A stretch of 64,000 bases of DNA from Proteles cristata cristata. Lineage: Eukaryota > Chordata > Mammalia > Carnivora > Hyaenidae. Of the stretch, positions 1 through 11,850 are shown one piece after another. The DNA lies in contig JAESUZ010002392.1 of NCBI GenBank assembly GCA_017311185.1, positions 248,001 to 312,000 of the forward strand, read 5' to 3'. The position numbers were made by a program, and so were the translations under genes. The notes under the pieces are model-generated. The model ran no database searches. It saw only the letters and a program-made list of their open reading frames with translations, and had not been told where the DNA came from. Every line of letters starts with the position of its first letter. Positions within the stretch are counted from its first letter, which is position 1.

Positions 1-187
1 CTTTTGAGAGACAGAGAGAGACAGCATGTGATCAGCAGAGAGGCAGAGAGAGAGGGAGGCACACAATCAGGCAGGCTCCAGGTTCTGAGCTGTCAGCACA
101 GAGCTCAACGCCAGGCTCAAACCCACAAACTGTGAGATCATGACCTGAGCCAAAGTCAGTCACCTGACTGAGGCACCCAGGTGCTCC
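1..187 (-). mobile_element. SINE (carnivore CAN/SINEC type), reverse orientation, cut by window edge
   Basis: Read on the minus strand this has the tRNA-derived head (gagcacctgggtgcctcag), a gctctgtgctgacagctcag body and a CT-rich tail, which appears as GA-rich sequence at the window start. The A-rich end runs off the window. Many diverged positions suggest an older copy. Confidence 0.85.
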
Positions 188-1655
188 GGTACTGATTTCT
201 TGGATCTGACACCAAAAGCAAAGGCAACCAAAACAAAAATGAAAAGTGGGATTACATAAAACTAAAAAGCTTTTATAGAGAAAAGGAAAACATCAACAAA
301 ATGAAAAGGCAACCTACCAAAACAGAGAATATATTTGTAAATTATATGTTTGACAAGGGGTTAATATAAAATACATAAAGAAGTCATAAAAGTCAATAGC
401 ATTAAACCAATCTGATTAATAAATGGACAGAGGAACTGAATAAATATTTTCTGAAGAAGAACTACAAATAGCTAACAAATATATGAAAACATGCCCAACA
501 TCTCTAATCAAGGAAGTAAAAATTAAAACCACAGTGAAATATTACTTCACACCTGTTAGGGTGGCTATTACAAAAAACAAAAATACAAAAAAGTAAAAAG
601 AAGTAACAGGTTTTTGTGAAGATATGGCAAAAGGGAACATTGTGCACTGCTGATGAAAATATAAATTGGTGCAGCCACTATCAAAAACAGCATGGAGGGG
701 CGCCTGGGTGGCTTAGTTGGCTAAGCTTCCGACTTTTGCTTAGGTCATGATCTCACGGTTCGTGGTTTCGAGCCCCGCGTCGGGCTCTGTGCTGACTGCC
801 AGATCAGAGCCTGGAGCCTGTTTCGGAGTCTGTGACTCCTTCTCTCTCTGACCCTCTCCTGCTCAAGCTGTCTCTCTCTCTGTCTCTCTTAGAAATAAAT
901 AAAAAACATTAAAAAATTAAAAAAAAAACAGCATGGAGATTCCTCAAAAAATTAAAAATAGAACTACCATATGATCCAGCAAATTCACTTTTGGGTATAT
1001 ATCCAAAGAAAATGAAAACACTAACTCAAAGTGATATATGCTCATTGCACCCTTATTTACAATAGCTAAGATAAGGAAATAATCTATGTGCCTATTCATA
1101 GATGATAAATGGGTAAAGAAATTGTGGTGTGTATATACATATAATGGAATATTATGCAGCCATAAAAAAATGAAATATTGCCACTTATGGCAACATGAAT
1201 GGACCTTGATAGTATTATGCTAAATGAAAGTCAGACTCAGAAAGACACATATTGGATGAGCTTACTTATAAGTGGAATCTTGAAAACAAACAAAAAACCT
1301 CATAGATACAGAGAACAAATTGGTGGTTGCTAGAGATGAGGATTGAGGGATAGGCAAAACGTATGAAGGGGCTCAAAGTGTACAAGCTTCCAGTATATAA
1401 TAAATACGTCATGGAAAGTATTGTAAACCATGTTGACTAGAGTTAACAATACTATATTAAATATTTGAAAGTTGCTAAGAGATTGGATCTTAAAAGTTCT
1501 CATCACAAGAAAAAAATTTTAACCATACATAGTAACAGATGCTAACTAGTCTTACTGTGGTGATCATTTTGTAATATATATAGTTGAATCATTATGTTGT
1601 ATACCTAAAGCTAATATAAAGTTAGAGGTTAATTATACCTCAATAAAAAAAAATA
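188..1655 (+). mobile_element. Old L1 3' end (ORF2 C-terminus plus 3' UTR), split by a SINE
   Basis: The sequence follows the L1 ORF2 C-terminal region (motifs for rqlPYDPAN-like, MEYYAA-like and ATWMDL-like peptides) and then a 3' UTR with the typical ggtggttgctagagatgagg, ending in a short A tract at 1645-1653. Many stops and frameshifts interrupt the frame, so it is long dead. A SINE at 698-923 splits it with a clean target duplication. The family is an old mammalian L1; I cannot fix the subfamily by eye. Confidence 0.8.
698..923 (+). mobile_element. SINE (SINEC type), young-looking, inserted in L1
   Basis: Full-length copy: tRNA-derived head with pol III A-box-like tggcttagttgg and B-box-like ggtttcgagcccc, CpG-bearing body ccgcgtcgggctc, CT-rich tail and an A-rich end. 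It is flanked by a perfect 15-bp target duplication (aaaaacagcatggag) at 683-697 and 924-938, so the limits are firm. The A-rich start of the duplication fits L1-endonuclease insertion. Confidence 0.95.
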
Positions 1656-4240
1656 GTAGTAGTAGCTGGGGACTTTCTGAACCTGGGGAGAGGACTACAC
1701 AACCAAGTTCACAAAACTAATAGCATGCTTTTATCTCAATGCAAAAAGACTTTAAGACACAGTATAATGAATCTGTCAAAAATCAAAGATAAAGAATCCA
1801 TAAATGAACAGCCAAGGAAAAAAAGATAATAACCTACAAAGGAACCTCCATTAGGCTATCAGCAGATTAATCAGCAAAAACCCTAGGTAAGAAGAGAATT
1901 AGAAAATTTCAGTGTTGAAAATAAAAGTTTCCAGCCAAGAATACTTTATCTAGCAATGTCATCTTTCAGATATGAATATTTTCCTAGACCCCCTCCCCAA
2001 AAAAATGTGAGGAAGTTCATCACCCCAAGGCCTGCCTTCTAAGAGATGCTGAAATAAGTTCTTCAAGCTGAAATGAAAAAGCTAATCGGTAACATGAAAA
2101 TATATGAAAGCATACCGCATACTGGGAAAAGTAAGTATACAGTCAAACTCCAAAATCTCCCATTTCATAATAGGATAGTGTATTAACCACTTAATTATAG
2201 AATAAGAGTCATAGGGAAGGCATACAAAAATTATAAATACTATAATTTGTTAATGAATACAGTATTAAAAAAGTAAATAATAACATCAAATATGCAAAAG
2301 GAGGAAATAAAATAGTGAAGCTTTTGTAGATGATTGAAATTAAATTGCTATCTGCTTAAAATGGACCATTTTACCTATATAAGATGGGTCTTATATAAGT
2401 TCATGGTAACTATGAGCTAAAAGCTTAGAGTAAAAGGACAAAAAAATAAAGGGGAAACAGAGCATATCACCATGGAAAAATCACCTATTCACAGCGGTAG
2501 ACATAAACAAAGGGAATAATAAACAATGAAAATACAACATAATGAATAAACCATTAACAAGATGGCATTAGTAGGTCCTTACATTAACCATTAACTCTAA
2601 ATAGATTGAATGTAAATGGATTGAAATCACCAATCAAAATGTGTGGGAGGCATCATGTTTCCTGATTTCAAACTATATTAACAAAGCTATAGTAATTAGA
2701 ACAGTATGGTACTAGCATATAAACAAACACATTGGTCACTGAAACAGAAGTGAGCCCAGAAATAAATCTACATGTATATAGTCAATTAATTTACAACCTA
2801 GGAGCCAAGAACATATAATGGGAAAAGAATAGTCTCTTCAATTAATGGTTATTGGATAACTGGGAAGCCACATGCAAAAGAATGAAAATAGATCCATATC
2901 TTATACCATACGTAAAAATAAACCAAACTGGATTAACTCAAAAGACTTCAATTTGAGGCCGGAAACCATAAAACTTCTAGAAGAAAACAGGGAATAAACT
3001 CTCTGACATCAGTCTTGGCTATGACTTTTTGAATTTGATACCAAAAACAAAGGTTAACAATGGGTAAACAACTACATCAAAATACAAAGCCTTTGTGCAA
3101 CAAAGGAAACCATCAACAAAATGAAAAGGCAACATAAAAAATGGTAGAAAATAGTTTCAAATCATATATCTGATAAAGGGTTAATATCTAAACTATATAA
3201 ACAAGTCATACAACTCAACAGCAAAATAATCAAGTTAAAAAATGAACAGGGAAACTGAATAGACATTTTCTCAAAGACATCCAGAAGCCAATGGGTAAAT
3301 AAATAGGTACTCAATATCTCTACTTATCAGGGAGATGCAGATCAAAACTACAATGAGATTTCACTTCATATCTGCTACAATGGCTATTATCAAAATGACA
3401 ACAGATAAAGAGTGTGGTGAGGATGTGGAGGAAAGGGAACTCCAATGCACTGTTGATGGGAGTGTAAATTGGTATAGCCATTATGGAAAATGGTATGGAG
3501 TTTCCTCAAGAAATTAAAAATAGAATCACCATATGATCTAGCAATCCTACTGCTGGGCATATAGTCAAAGGAAATGAAAACATGAAGAAATAGCTGTACA
3601 CTCATATTTATTGTAGTATTCGCAAATACTACAATATGGAGTAGTAGTATGCCAACAGGCAAAATATGGAAACAACCTATGTGTCCACCAATGAATGAAT
3701 AAAGCAAATATCTCTTCTCTCTTCTCCCTTCCTCTCCGTCTCCCATCTCCACCCCACACATACAATGGAATATTATTTAATATAATATTAAATTATATTA
3801 TAATTAAGGAATGCCTGCGTTTGTGACAAATACAGATGGACCTTCAATGAACAATGCTAAGATAAATCAGATGAAGACAAATAATGTATGATATCACATA
3901 TGTGTAGAATCTAAAAAATGAAACTCTTAGAAATAGAGAGTAAAGTAGTGGTTATCAGTGGCTGGGGGATGGTGGAAATGGGGAGATGTTGGCCAGAGAG
4001 TAAAAATTTCCAGTTATAAGATAAGTCTGACAATCTAATGTAAAGCATAATTATTATAGTTAATACTACTGAATTAAACACTTGAAAATTGCTAAGAGTA
4101 CAGATCTTAAATGGTAACTATGTGAGGAGATGGAGGTGTTAGCTTATCCTGATGTGGCAATCATTTTGCAATACATAAGTGTATCAAATCACATACGTGC
4201 AACTGAAACTTATACATTATTATTCGTCAATTACATCTCA
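1656..4240 (+). mobile_element. Old L1 with most of ORF2 missing (ORF1 end, ORF2 start, ORF2 end, 3' UTR)
   Basis: From about 1690 to 2640 the sequence follows the L1 ORF1 3' part and ORF2 start (agccaagaatactttatc; attaactctaaatagattg). At about 2640 it jumps to the ORF2 C-terminal third (from ggcatcatgtttcctgattt) and runs to the 3' UTR end near 4240. The endonuclease and reverse-transcriptase core is therefore absent. A large internal deletion is the simplest reading. A HAL1-like element or two adjoining fragments are alternatives. Confidence 0.7.
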
Positions 4241-4322
4241 AGGCTGGGAGTAAATGAAATGAATGAATGTTTATTATAACTAATTGCATTAGTTTACTAC
4301 CATCTTAGAAAAGAATCCTGGT

Positions 4323-4559
4323 GGGGCGCCTGGGTGGCTTAGTCGGTTAAGCGTCCGACTTTCACTTAGGTCATGATCTCGCGGTTCGTGGGTTCGAGCC
4401 CCGCGTCGGGCTCTGTGCTGACTGTCAGCTCAGAGCCTGGAACCTATTTCAGAGTCTGTGTCTCCCTCTCTCTGACCCTCCCCTGCTCACGCTGTCTCTC
4501 TCTTTCTTTCTCTCTCTCTCTCCTAGAAATAAATATATAAAAAAAAGAGAAAAAAAAAA
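4323..4559 (+). mobile_element. SINE (SINEC type), young-looking
   Basis: Intact head (ggggcgcctgggtggcttag), CpG-rich middle (gcggttcgtgggttcgagcc), CT-rich tail and an A-rich end. It is bounded by a perfect 15-bp duplication (gaaaagaatcctggt) at 4308-4322 and 4560-4574. Preserved CpGs suggest a fairly recent insertion. Confidence 0.95.
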
Positions 4560-4899
4560 GAAAAGAATCCTGGTTTTAAGACATCACATCTTAAAAGGAT
4601 CTTCTTCCAAATAATTAAACTGTCTAGTGCTAAATAATTGGAAATAATCATAAATTCTTAGAAGTCAGAAAGGGTCCTCAATAGTTGCCTGTGAGAGTCC
4701 TAACTCAAAAGCAGATGAGTCTTAACTCAAAAAGATACCATTTAGAAACACTCCACCTATTAAAATTCCACAGTGGTATAACCTACTGGTTAGTATAATA
4801 ACAATTCACTAAGTAGCATTACCCAGATACCCCATCTTAACATTATGTCTCATGACAACACACAACAAAATGAGAGGATATCAAATTAGACCCTCTGGT

Positions 4900-5130
4900 A
4901 GAAAGATCACGAACTTCACAATCAGGCACATTTGGGTTTAAAGCCCAGTTCTGTCACTAGCATGCCCTGGGCAAACCTCTTTCTGTCTCTGAACCTCAGT
5001 TTCCTTATCTATAAAACTGGATAGCAACACCTACACCTCATGAGTTTGTGAGGGTTTTAAATACTCTATGGATGCAAGAGGCAGCAAGCCAGGCCAACAG
5101 ATAGTACCTAGAAAGTATCAGTAAGTGTGT
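4900..5130 (+). mobile_element. MIR
   Basis: Shows the MIR core order: a gggtttaaagcccagttctg region, then cctcagtttccttatct, then the gaggg-ttttaaat segment and the 3' end near agtacctagaaag. Heavily diverged, as expected for this ancient tRNA-derived SINE. Confidence 0.8.
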
Positions 5131-6784
5131 AATTATATCCTTCTATACACTTCTCCTTTTACCATTATTTTTACATTATCACTACAAACAATTTCTATAA
5201 GTCTCTTCAGTCTCTCCTATAAAAATCATTTAAAAATTGTCTCTCATAAAACTTGGAAGCCAAGGGACAAACATAGACAAGCAGCCATATTCCATAGAAG
5301 TGGGAACTAAACCCTGTACATGAGCCTGAAACGTGTTGGGGCCCCAGGACAGTAGTGTATGTATGAATGGCCATTTTGAAAATAAGGAGTCACTTTTGAC
5401 TACCTTTCTTGCCCTATAGTCTCGGTTTCATGATGTATCCTTTAAACATTCTGACATTATAGTCAACCAGCAAGTCAACATAACAACTTTTAAAATGGGG
5501 AGAAGACAGGGTAGTTCTTATTTCAAGAACATGCTCCCAGGAGCATATGTTACGAGCTCTGTATTCCACCTGCTTTTCTCCCAGCTGTGCTTCTGTCATG
5601 CATGCATGTGCTTAGGTCAGCTAGGCAGGTAGTGGAAGTGAATGAAATGGCCAGGTATAGAGCAACAGAGGGTGAGGAGGGACAGTAGTGGACTGGAGGG
5701 GAGAAGGGAGGACAGTGTCTGCTAAAATCCCACCAACTGTTGGTTCAGAAAAGATCTGACATGGCACATTCTGGCGTTTATCAAGAAAGGTCAAGAATCC
5801 CTATTCTTATGTGGATACTAGTGATTTTTAAATGGGATTATAAGATTCAAAATTGCTTTTAATATCCCATCATCCACACTTCTGGAGACAGACCTAGCCC
5901 ATTCGCCTCAGGTTTGTGGATTCTGTTGAGCCAAATGTGAAGGCTATAAGGCAAGCAATTTTGGACCACTCAAGTTAGTCTCCCTGGACCCTTTACTGAG
6001 TCGCTGCTTCAAAGACCACAGGCTGGCTGCTTCCTCTTTAAACAAGTCTTAATTTTTCACAAAGCTTTTATTTGATTCTCCAGGTCCACAGGGAGAATTT
6101 TGACTTGACTTTGTGCTTCAGACTATACTATGCTAATACTTTATGTGATAGCTGTTGTATAGGCATTGTGTAAGCACATAACTTTATGGAAATCTCTTCT
6201 TAGAAGCAGGGCTAGAAAAATTTAGAGACAAAAGTCTCATCCCCTCAAATCCCCAAAAGCCAAACAACAGTGATTCTCAGATGTTATGAATGCAAGAGTT
6301 TTGTGGGAGACTATGAATCTGTAAGCTTGAAGTTTGGCCCAAGAATCTGCCTTTTATACAAGTGTTCCTGTGGTTCTGAGGCAGGCAATTCCCAAATGAC
6401 ATTTTCAGATACCACAGTTTAGCCTTATCCTTAGAGTTGCCTCTTCAAACACTTGGCCGGCATCTGGAGCCCCAACTGGTGAGAAGAAGAGCCCTCCGTG
6501 ATCAGCTATTATTTATGCTCTAGGACAAATTAATTCTCAGTTGCCCAACAGCTGTTCACCAGGAAATTCTCATACAATTCAAGGACGGAATGAAGCTCTC
6601 CAAGTTGAGCAAACTGGTATAGTGTTATTTCCACAGGGCATCTGGTCAAAGGGTTTTTCATGTCTCATTCTATTTATCCCAGTTGCTGAAAGTTTCCTCC
6701 ATGCTAGGAAAATGAGTGAGGACCAACAGATGGATGATAATCTTATCAACAGCAATAATGGAACCACGAATGGATTTTCTTTAT
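5131..6784. other. Repeat-poor stretch with no gene recognised
   Basis: Only short open frames occur here (for example 5414-5599 on the minus strand and 6541-6828 on the plus strand), with no recognisable domain and no supporting splice pattern. Nothing resembling a CpG island is visible. Confidence 0.5.
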
Positions 6785-7005
6785 CAAGTGAATTTGACCT
6801 AGTGGTTAAGGGCATGGAATTTGAGTAAGGGAAAGGTGGGTTCAGTGTCAGCTCTGCCTCTAACTAGGAACCATGATTAAGGTCTTAACTTCTTCAAGTC
6901 TTGGTTTCTTCCTGTGGAAATGGAAAGTCTTGTGTTATTAAATAACACAAAACAAGCAGAGCACATAGTATAGTGACTGGGCCATTGTAGGTGCTGTATT
7001 TTAAT
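6785..7005 (+). mobile_element. MIR
   Basis: Follows the MIR order: agtggttaagggcatgga, then ggttcagtgtcagctctgcc, then ttggtttcttcctgtgg, and the 3' segment around gcacatagtatag. Diverged but co-linear. Confidence 0.8.
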
Positions 7006-7184
7006 TAGCTGTTAGGCCAGAAATATTTGGGTTCTTTACCCTGAGGAAGGTTGGACTTCAACTGCCAGGTATGTGGACATGACCAAAATAGACACGAGCT
7101 ACTTTTCTGGTGAATGCAAGAGAATCAGGATGGTTTCTCTAAAGAAATAAACCCACCTTTGATTTGCCCAGAGAAATTGTTTCC

Positions 7185-7380
7185 CTTCTGTTTCCATGAT
7201 ATTTTGTTTATACCTCTTTTAGGAAACTTACCACAATATACTACAATTTACCAGCTCACTTATCCTTCTTTTGACTACTTGACTATGAACTTTCAGAGGA
7301 CTTGTCTGTAATTTTAGAACTCCTTAGCCCAGTAAATGACTAAAAGTTGGGGTGTGTTAAATTTTTGTTGAATTCAGAGT
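7185..7380 (+). mobile_element. L2-like 3' end
   Basis: A pattern of tgactatgaactttcagagg followed by cccagtaaatgac and atttttgttgaattc resembles the L2 3' end (a tgaactcc..agggcag..ttgttgaatg order). Weak match, so the limits are approximate. Confidence 0.45.
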
Positions 7381-9354
7381 CACTGTGGTAAAGGATGAAA
7401 ATAACTCATCAAGCCAATGTCTGTAGATATTGGTCTTAAGAGTGGAATATGAATTCTTATGGTTTTTAAAGTCTCAGCTTGACTTAAAACACAAGGAAGA
7501 GAGAATAATTTATCTTCCAGTTTCAATATGTCAGTTGACAGAGGTTTGTTCCTTGGGACATTGATTACCCATCCCTTCTGGGACCACAAGCAGGTTCTCT
7601 GGTCTCACATACTTTAAAGAAGCCCCAAGGCAGCAGGCTAGAGGCCCTGTTAGGATCTGTCCTTGTAAAGTTGTTCAGAGCCCACCTAACAGAGGTGGTA
7701 GATTATAACAGTTAGCCAAAGGCACCAGATTCAGCTAATACATTGATGTATTTGGAAGAAAGCCCCTCAGAGTTTAAATGACTGATAAAATATAGAAGAA
7801 TGCTTGATTTGAGATTCTAAATCCCCATAATTTTTGGTGTGAAACTTTGCTTTCCAGGAAATAGAACTATCACTTTCTTCATGCTGTTTGAAAGGTAATC
7901 GCAGCTGATAAATCTTGAATTCTTTCCCAAGCCATCTCAAATGTAATTAGATGGACTCCACTGAAATAATGGAAAAATGCTGTATTTGCTCTGTTAAAGA
8001 CATTGTCTATGAAATGTTGTCCCCTACTTCACTTGTCATGAGGTACAGTAACTGAGGTCATGTGTGTGCATACACACTGCAATCTGGAAAACTCCACAAA
8101 TGTAAAACAATGACACAGATTCCTTAGGAAGAAGAGATACCACGATAGATGAAAATAATGTTAGCCTTTAATCTGAAAGTCAATTTTAGCATGTAAGAGG
8201 ATACCACATAGCTAAGTTTGATTTCCTTGGGTAATTACTCCAAGTTTTATGAACTTAAAAGTTTTAGGAAATTTCAGCATTTAAGACTTTTCTGGATGAG
8301 ACTTTGGGGGCAGAAACAACTTTTCCACAATCTTTTTGAAACTTTGTCACAGTCAATGATTTCCATAAATATACCCTAAAGGATAAAAGTAAGGATGAGG
8401 GGTATTTTCAATTTGACAAACATTTATTGAACACCGACCACTATGGTAGTTAATTGCTATAATCCTTGCAATTATCTCTTCAAAGATTCCAAGGAAGCAG
8501 TGAGTTGCATTTGAACTAGACATGGAGAATGAATAGGATTTTCTTTGAGAAGGTCAAAAAGAGGAAAGGGTGTTCCAGAAGGAAAGACGGGCAAAGGCAA
8601 GGACATACAAAGTGGCAGGATTGATTTGGAAGCTTGAACCAAAGGAAGAAAAGGCAGGGTAGCAGGCAGAGGACAGGACTACCTCTCAAGTGAATAAGCA
8701 ATCTTGCTGGACTTTCTACAGGTTCTCAGCTCAAAAGCCACCAAGAATTTCTCCTTCCTTCAGCATAGTCTTCCTATGTTTACCAACAAAGACAGCCTTT
8801 CAATAGCCTCTTGTGCTTTCACCTTTTAATCAGGTCATATGGGATCTTTCTACCTCAACAAACCAGAGAATAGAAAGCTGAAAAACATTTCCAGACAATA
8901 ACAAGTTTGGTTATGGAGTAGGACCATTTTTATAAGTCCTTCTGGTTTCAGCTGTTTATTTATGAGCTTTACAGCCAGAAAGAACTTAATTGCCCCATTG
9001 TGCCTTCCATGTCTCTGAGAACTTGGATGCATAAGAAGAACACTAGGCCTTGGAAAATCATTTAGGAAAAGAAAGAGCCAGAGGATTCCAAAGTCTTCAG
9101 ACTTTTCCCTGAGTTGCTGATAGAGGCATTCATGGTGAAGAGTATTAGCAGAAGGGGGAGGTCCTTGCCAATAGGGTGTGAAGGGCAGTTACATGAACAC
9201 TTAGTTTTCCTAGAATCTTTTGTTGATCCTGAGTCAAAGTTCAGAGCAGAATGTCTTTGTAATGGCCCAAAGGTGACAAATGATTAATAGCTCAGGCATA
9301 GTTACTTTTGCTCTTAGGAGAATCACAAAGTTAAAAGTAATAATAATAATAAAA
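7381..9354. other. No gene recognised; possible ancient repeat at 8400-8720
   Basis: Mostly unclassified AT-rich sequence. The part from about 8400 (caaacatttattgaacacc) to 8720 resembles a widespread ancient mammalian repeat with a ttattgagcacctactatg-type start, but I cannot name the family. Short frames at 8516-8701 and 8850-9032 on the minus strand have no domain support. Confidence 0.4.
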
Positions 9355-10040
9355 TTTATTGCACACTTAAGGATAGTAATATATTTATCATAACTACAAT
9401 TTGTAGAACATTGTCTACAGGCCAGGCTCTACATTAAGCATATCATATGCATTATCTCATTTATTTCTTTCAACATCTCTAGAAGGTAAATTATATTATT
9501 ATTACTTTGCCAACAGACGTGGAAACTGCATATGGCCTAGACTGTAATGGTCAGTGAAGATTTCATTTGTTTGGCATTTCACAGCTCAGCTGTAGTTAAG
9601 TGAGACCATGTAACTAACATGTTTTGGTCAATGGACTCTGTGCAGAAGTGAAACACAGTTTTTCAGAATTGAGCCCATGAAAATTCTGTATGCACTCCAC
9701 CCCATCTTCTGCTCTTCCCCTGAGCTCAGGTGATTAAGGAGGGTAGGAGTGCCATAGAAACTACCGGCTATTCAAACCTCCATCAGGCTGATCCTGTGAA
9801 TGGAGCAGAGGCTTCTCATAGACCTGGGATATATATGTACCAAGAAAAAGAGATATGCCATTGTTGTGTTAAGCAACTGAAATTTTTGTGTTAACTTATT
9901 ACTGCTGCATAATCTACCCTATTTTGATAATAGTGAGGCCCTAAGTTTAGTACCTTACCCCAAGTAATAGATCTAGTCAAGTGATTGAGTTAAAACCAGA
10001 TTCAAAATTCCTGATACCCAAGCAAGTTTTCTACTACACA
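9355..10040 (-). mobile_element. MIR, split by an LTR-like insert
   Basis: The first half (9355-9530) is the reverse MIR pattern ttattgcacacttaagg and gcattatctcatttatttc, up to aactgcatatggcctag. It resumes at about 9939 with gtgaggccctaagtttag to the accagattcaaaattcctg region. The two halves join in register when the middle block is removed. Confidence 0.7.
9531..9938 (+). mobile_element. LTR-like ancient repeat (possibly ERVL-MaLR type) inside MIR
   Basis: This block interrupts the MIR and ends with ttaagcaactgaaatttttg and ttactgctgcataatctacc, the kind of terminus seen in old MaLR-type solo LTRs. The family call is from memory and tentative. No coding part is present. Confidence 0.4.
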
Positions 10041-10559
10041 AATTCAAATCTGACTGTGGTAAGGGCCGTAGTTTCTGTTGCATCATTTACCATGTGTGTA
10101 GGAATGACTCCAAAAACCTATCCATGAAAGACCCAGCCCATATGGGATGTCTTTCAAAAGCAGCTAATAGATTAGCTCTGACAGGGAAGGCTGGTTAGAG
10201 GCAGATGTGAAAACTGAATTCCCAAGAAGACCCTGCATGTGACAAAGCTGAAATTTCACGAAAATCAGAGTACAAGCAGAGGGATTGCTTAATAGCCTCA
10301 CAATGTGACATGAATTTACTGTAATTGGCCCTGTAAGCCTGGCCCTCAGGCTTACCCAATTTGGTCAGCAAACCTGATACAGATTCATTGCTCTGTGTCC
10401 AACTTGCAGTATCCAACCCACAGAACACTTAAGCCAGAACTCTAATTTGTCAACATAATCAGAAATATGACTGTCACATGACCCACAATGATTTTTCTGT
10501 CTTAATTAATTAGTGCATATTCACAGTTGACATGATTGATCACTCATTCATCCTTGAAA
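10041..10559. other. No gene or clear repeat recognised
   Basis: Unclassified sequence. A 77-residue minus-strand frame (10195-10428) shows no domain and no conservation clue. Confidence 0.4.
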
Positions 10560-10900
10560 CATATTCTTGACCTAGCTTCTGGGATATCTCACTCACTCTC
10601 TTGGCTGTTTGTTGGTTTTTCCTACCTCACTAGAAGCCCATTCTCAGATTCCTTTGTTGAGTCCTCTTCATCTCCCCATCCTTAATACTAGAATCCCCCA
10701 AGGCTCAGCTCCATGAACTTCTCTTTTCTTTCTGCACATTCTCCTGGTAATTTCTTCCAGTCTCTTCACTTTAAATTGCATCCAAATGCTGATGACCCTC
10801 AAGTTCACATCTCCAGCTCTGACTTTAATCTTTAACTCTTGGGTGTCTGTTCAATATCTCCACTGGTATATCTATTAGATGTCTCAAAATGAACATGTCC

Positions 10901-10970
10901 AAAGCTGACATGTTCTTCACTGATAGACAAGCTCCAAAGCTGACATGATCATCACTGACAAACAAGCTCC
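10901..10970. repeat. 35-bp tandem duplication inside L2
   Basis: Unit 1 (10901-10935) starts aaagctgacatgttcttcac and unit 2 (10936-10970) starts aaagctgacatgatcatcac. They are equal in length with only a few differences, and both end acaagctcc. A local duplication, private to this copy as far as I can tell. Confidence 0.8.
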
Positions 10971-11127
10971 TCCTGCAATTTCCCCATCATAGTTAGTAGA
11001 ACACCATCATTAACCCAAAGCCTTAGACATCCTTAGACACCCTTGACCCCTCAATTTCTCTCACATTTTCTACCTTCCAACAAATCCCACTCTTCTGTCT
11101 TCAGATAGAGCCAGAATTCAACCACCT

Positions 11128-11151
11128 TGTGTGTGTGTGTGTGTTGTGTGT
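11128..11151. repeat. (GT)n short microsatellite
   Basis: About nine GT units followed by an interrupted ttgtgtgta, embedded in the L2 copy. Confidence 0.9.
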
Positions 11152-11850
11152 ATGCTGTACCAACCATATTGCTACTATCCAAGTTCAAGTCATTATCATT
11201 TCTTTCCCTGGATCACCACAATAGCTTCCCAAATAGTTTTCCTTTCATCTTGGCCCATTCCCTCCCTCAAACTCTTCCCAACACAGAAGTCACAGTGATC
11301 ATGTTAAAACCTTTCTCAGATCACATCACTCTTGTTCAAAACCTTCCAGTGGCTTCCCATCTCATTCAGAGAAACAGCACTCATTGTAACAGCCTATCAG
11401 GTTCCATGAAAGTTCATTGTCCTCCATTACCTCTCTGATCACATTTCCTACTTCCCTCCCCTCCCCCTCACTCTGTTCTAGTCACTCTGGCCTCCTTGTT
11501 ATGCCTGGAACAAGCCAGGCCCATCACACCTCAGGAATATTATACTGTACACTTTCTCCAAGTCTTTAATAGATGGTGACCTTTTCAAAGAGGCCTTGCC
11601 TGATCACGCTACCAAAACTTGAAATATCCCCAGTACTTCTGACGCCCCTTCTCTATTTTTTCTATAGCACTTATCCACAACCGAAATACTATGTAGTGTG
11701 TGCACGTGTGTCTCCACTACAATAAATGTAAGCTTCATAAAAACTAGAATTCTTGTTTTATTAATTCACCTCTGTATCTCTAATACTAAAGCAAATAACC
11801 TTGAAACATACTAGATATTTGGATATTTATCTTGAATGAATGATTATTCT

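Larger units (their letters stand above)
10560..11850 (+). mobile_element. L2 (LINE2), long fragment reaching the 3' end
   Basis: Pyrimidine-rich sense strand that follows the end of the L2 reverse-transcriptase ORF: tgctgatgaccctcaagttc, tgaacatgtccaaagctgac, cagtggcttcccatctcatt, ctctggcctccttgttatgc and aaagaggccttgcctgatc appear in the order expected for L2. The 3' end lies near ttgaatgaatgatt. About 1.3 kb is long for an L2 copy. The frame is broken, and the 103-residue frame at 11127-11438 is part of this relic, not a host gene. Confidence 0.85.

Noticed and set aside
11127..11438. 103-residue open frame
   Set aside because: It lies inside an L2 copy and its sequence follows the L2 reverse-transcriptase ORF remains.
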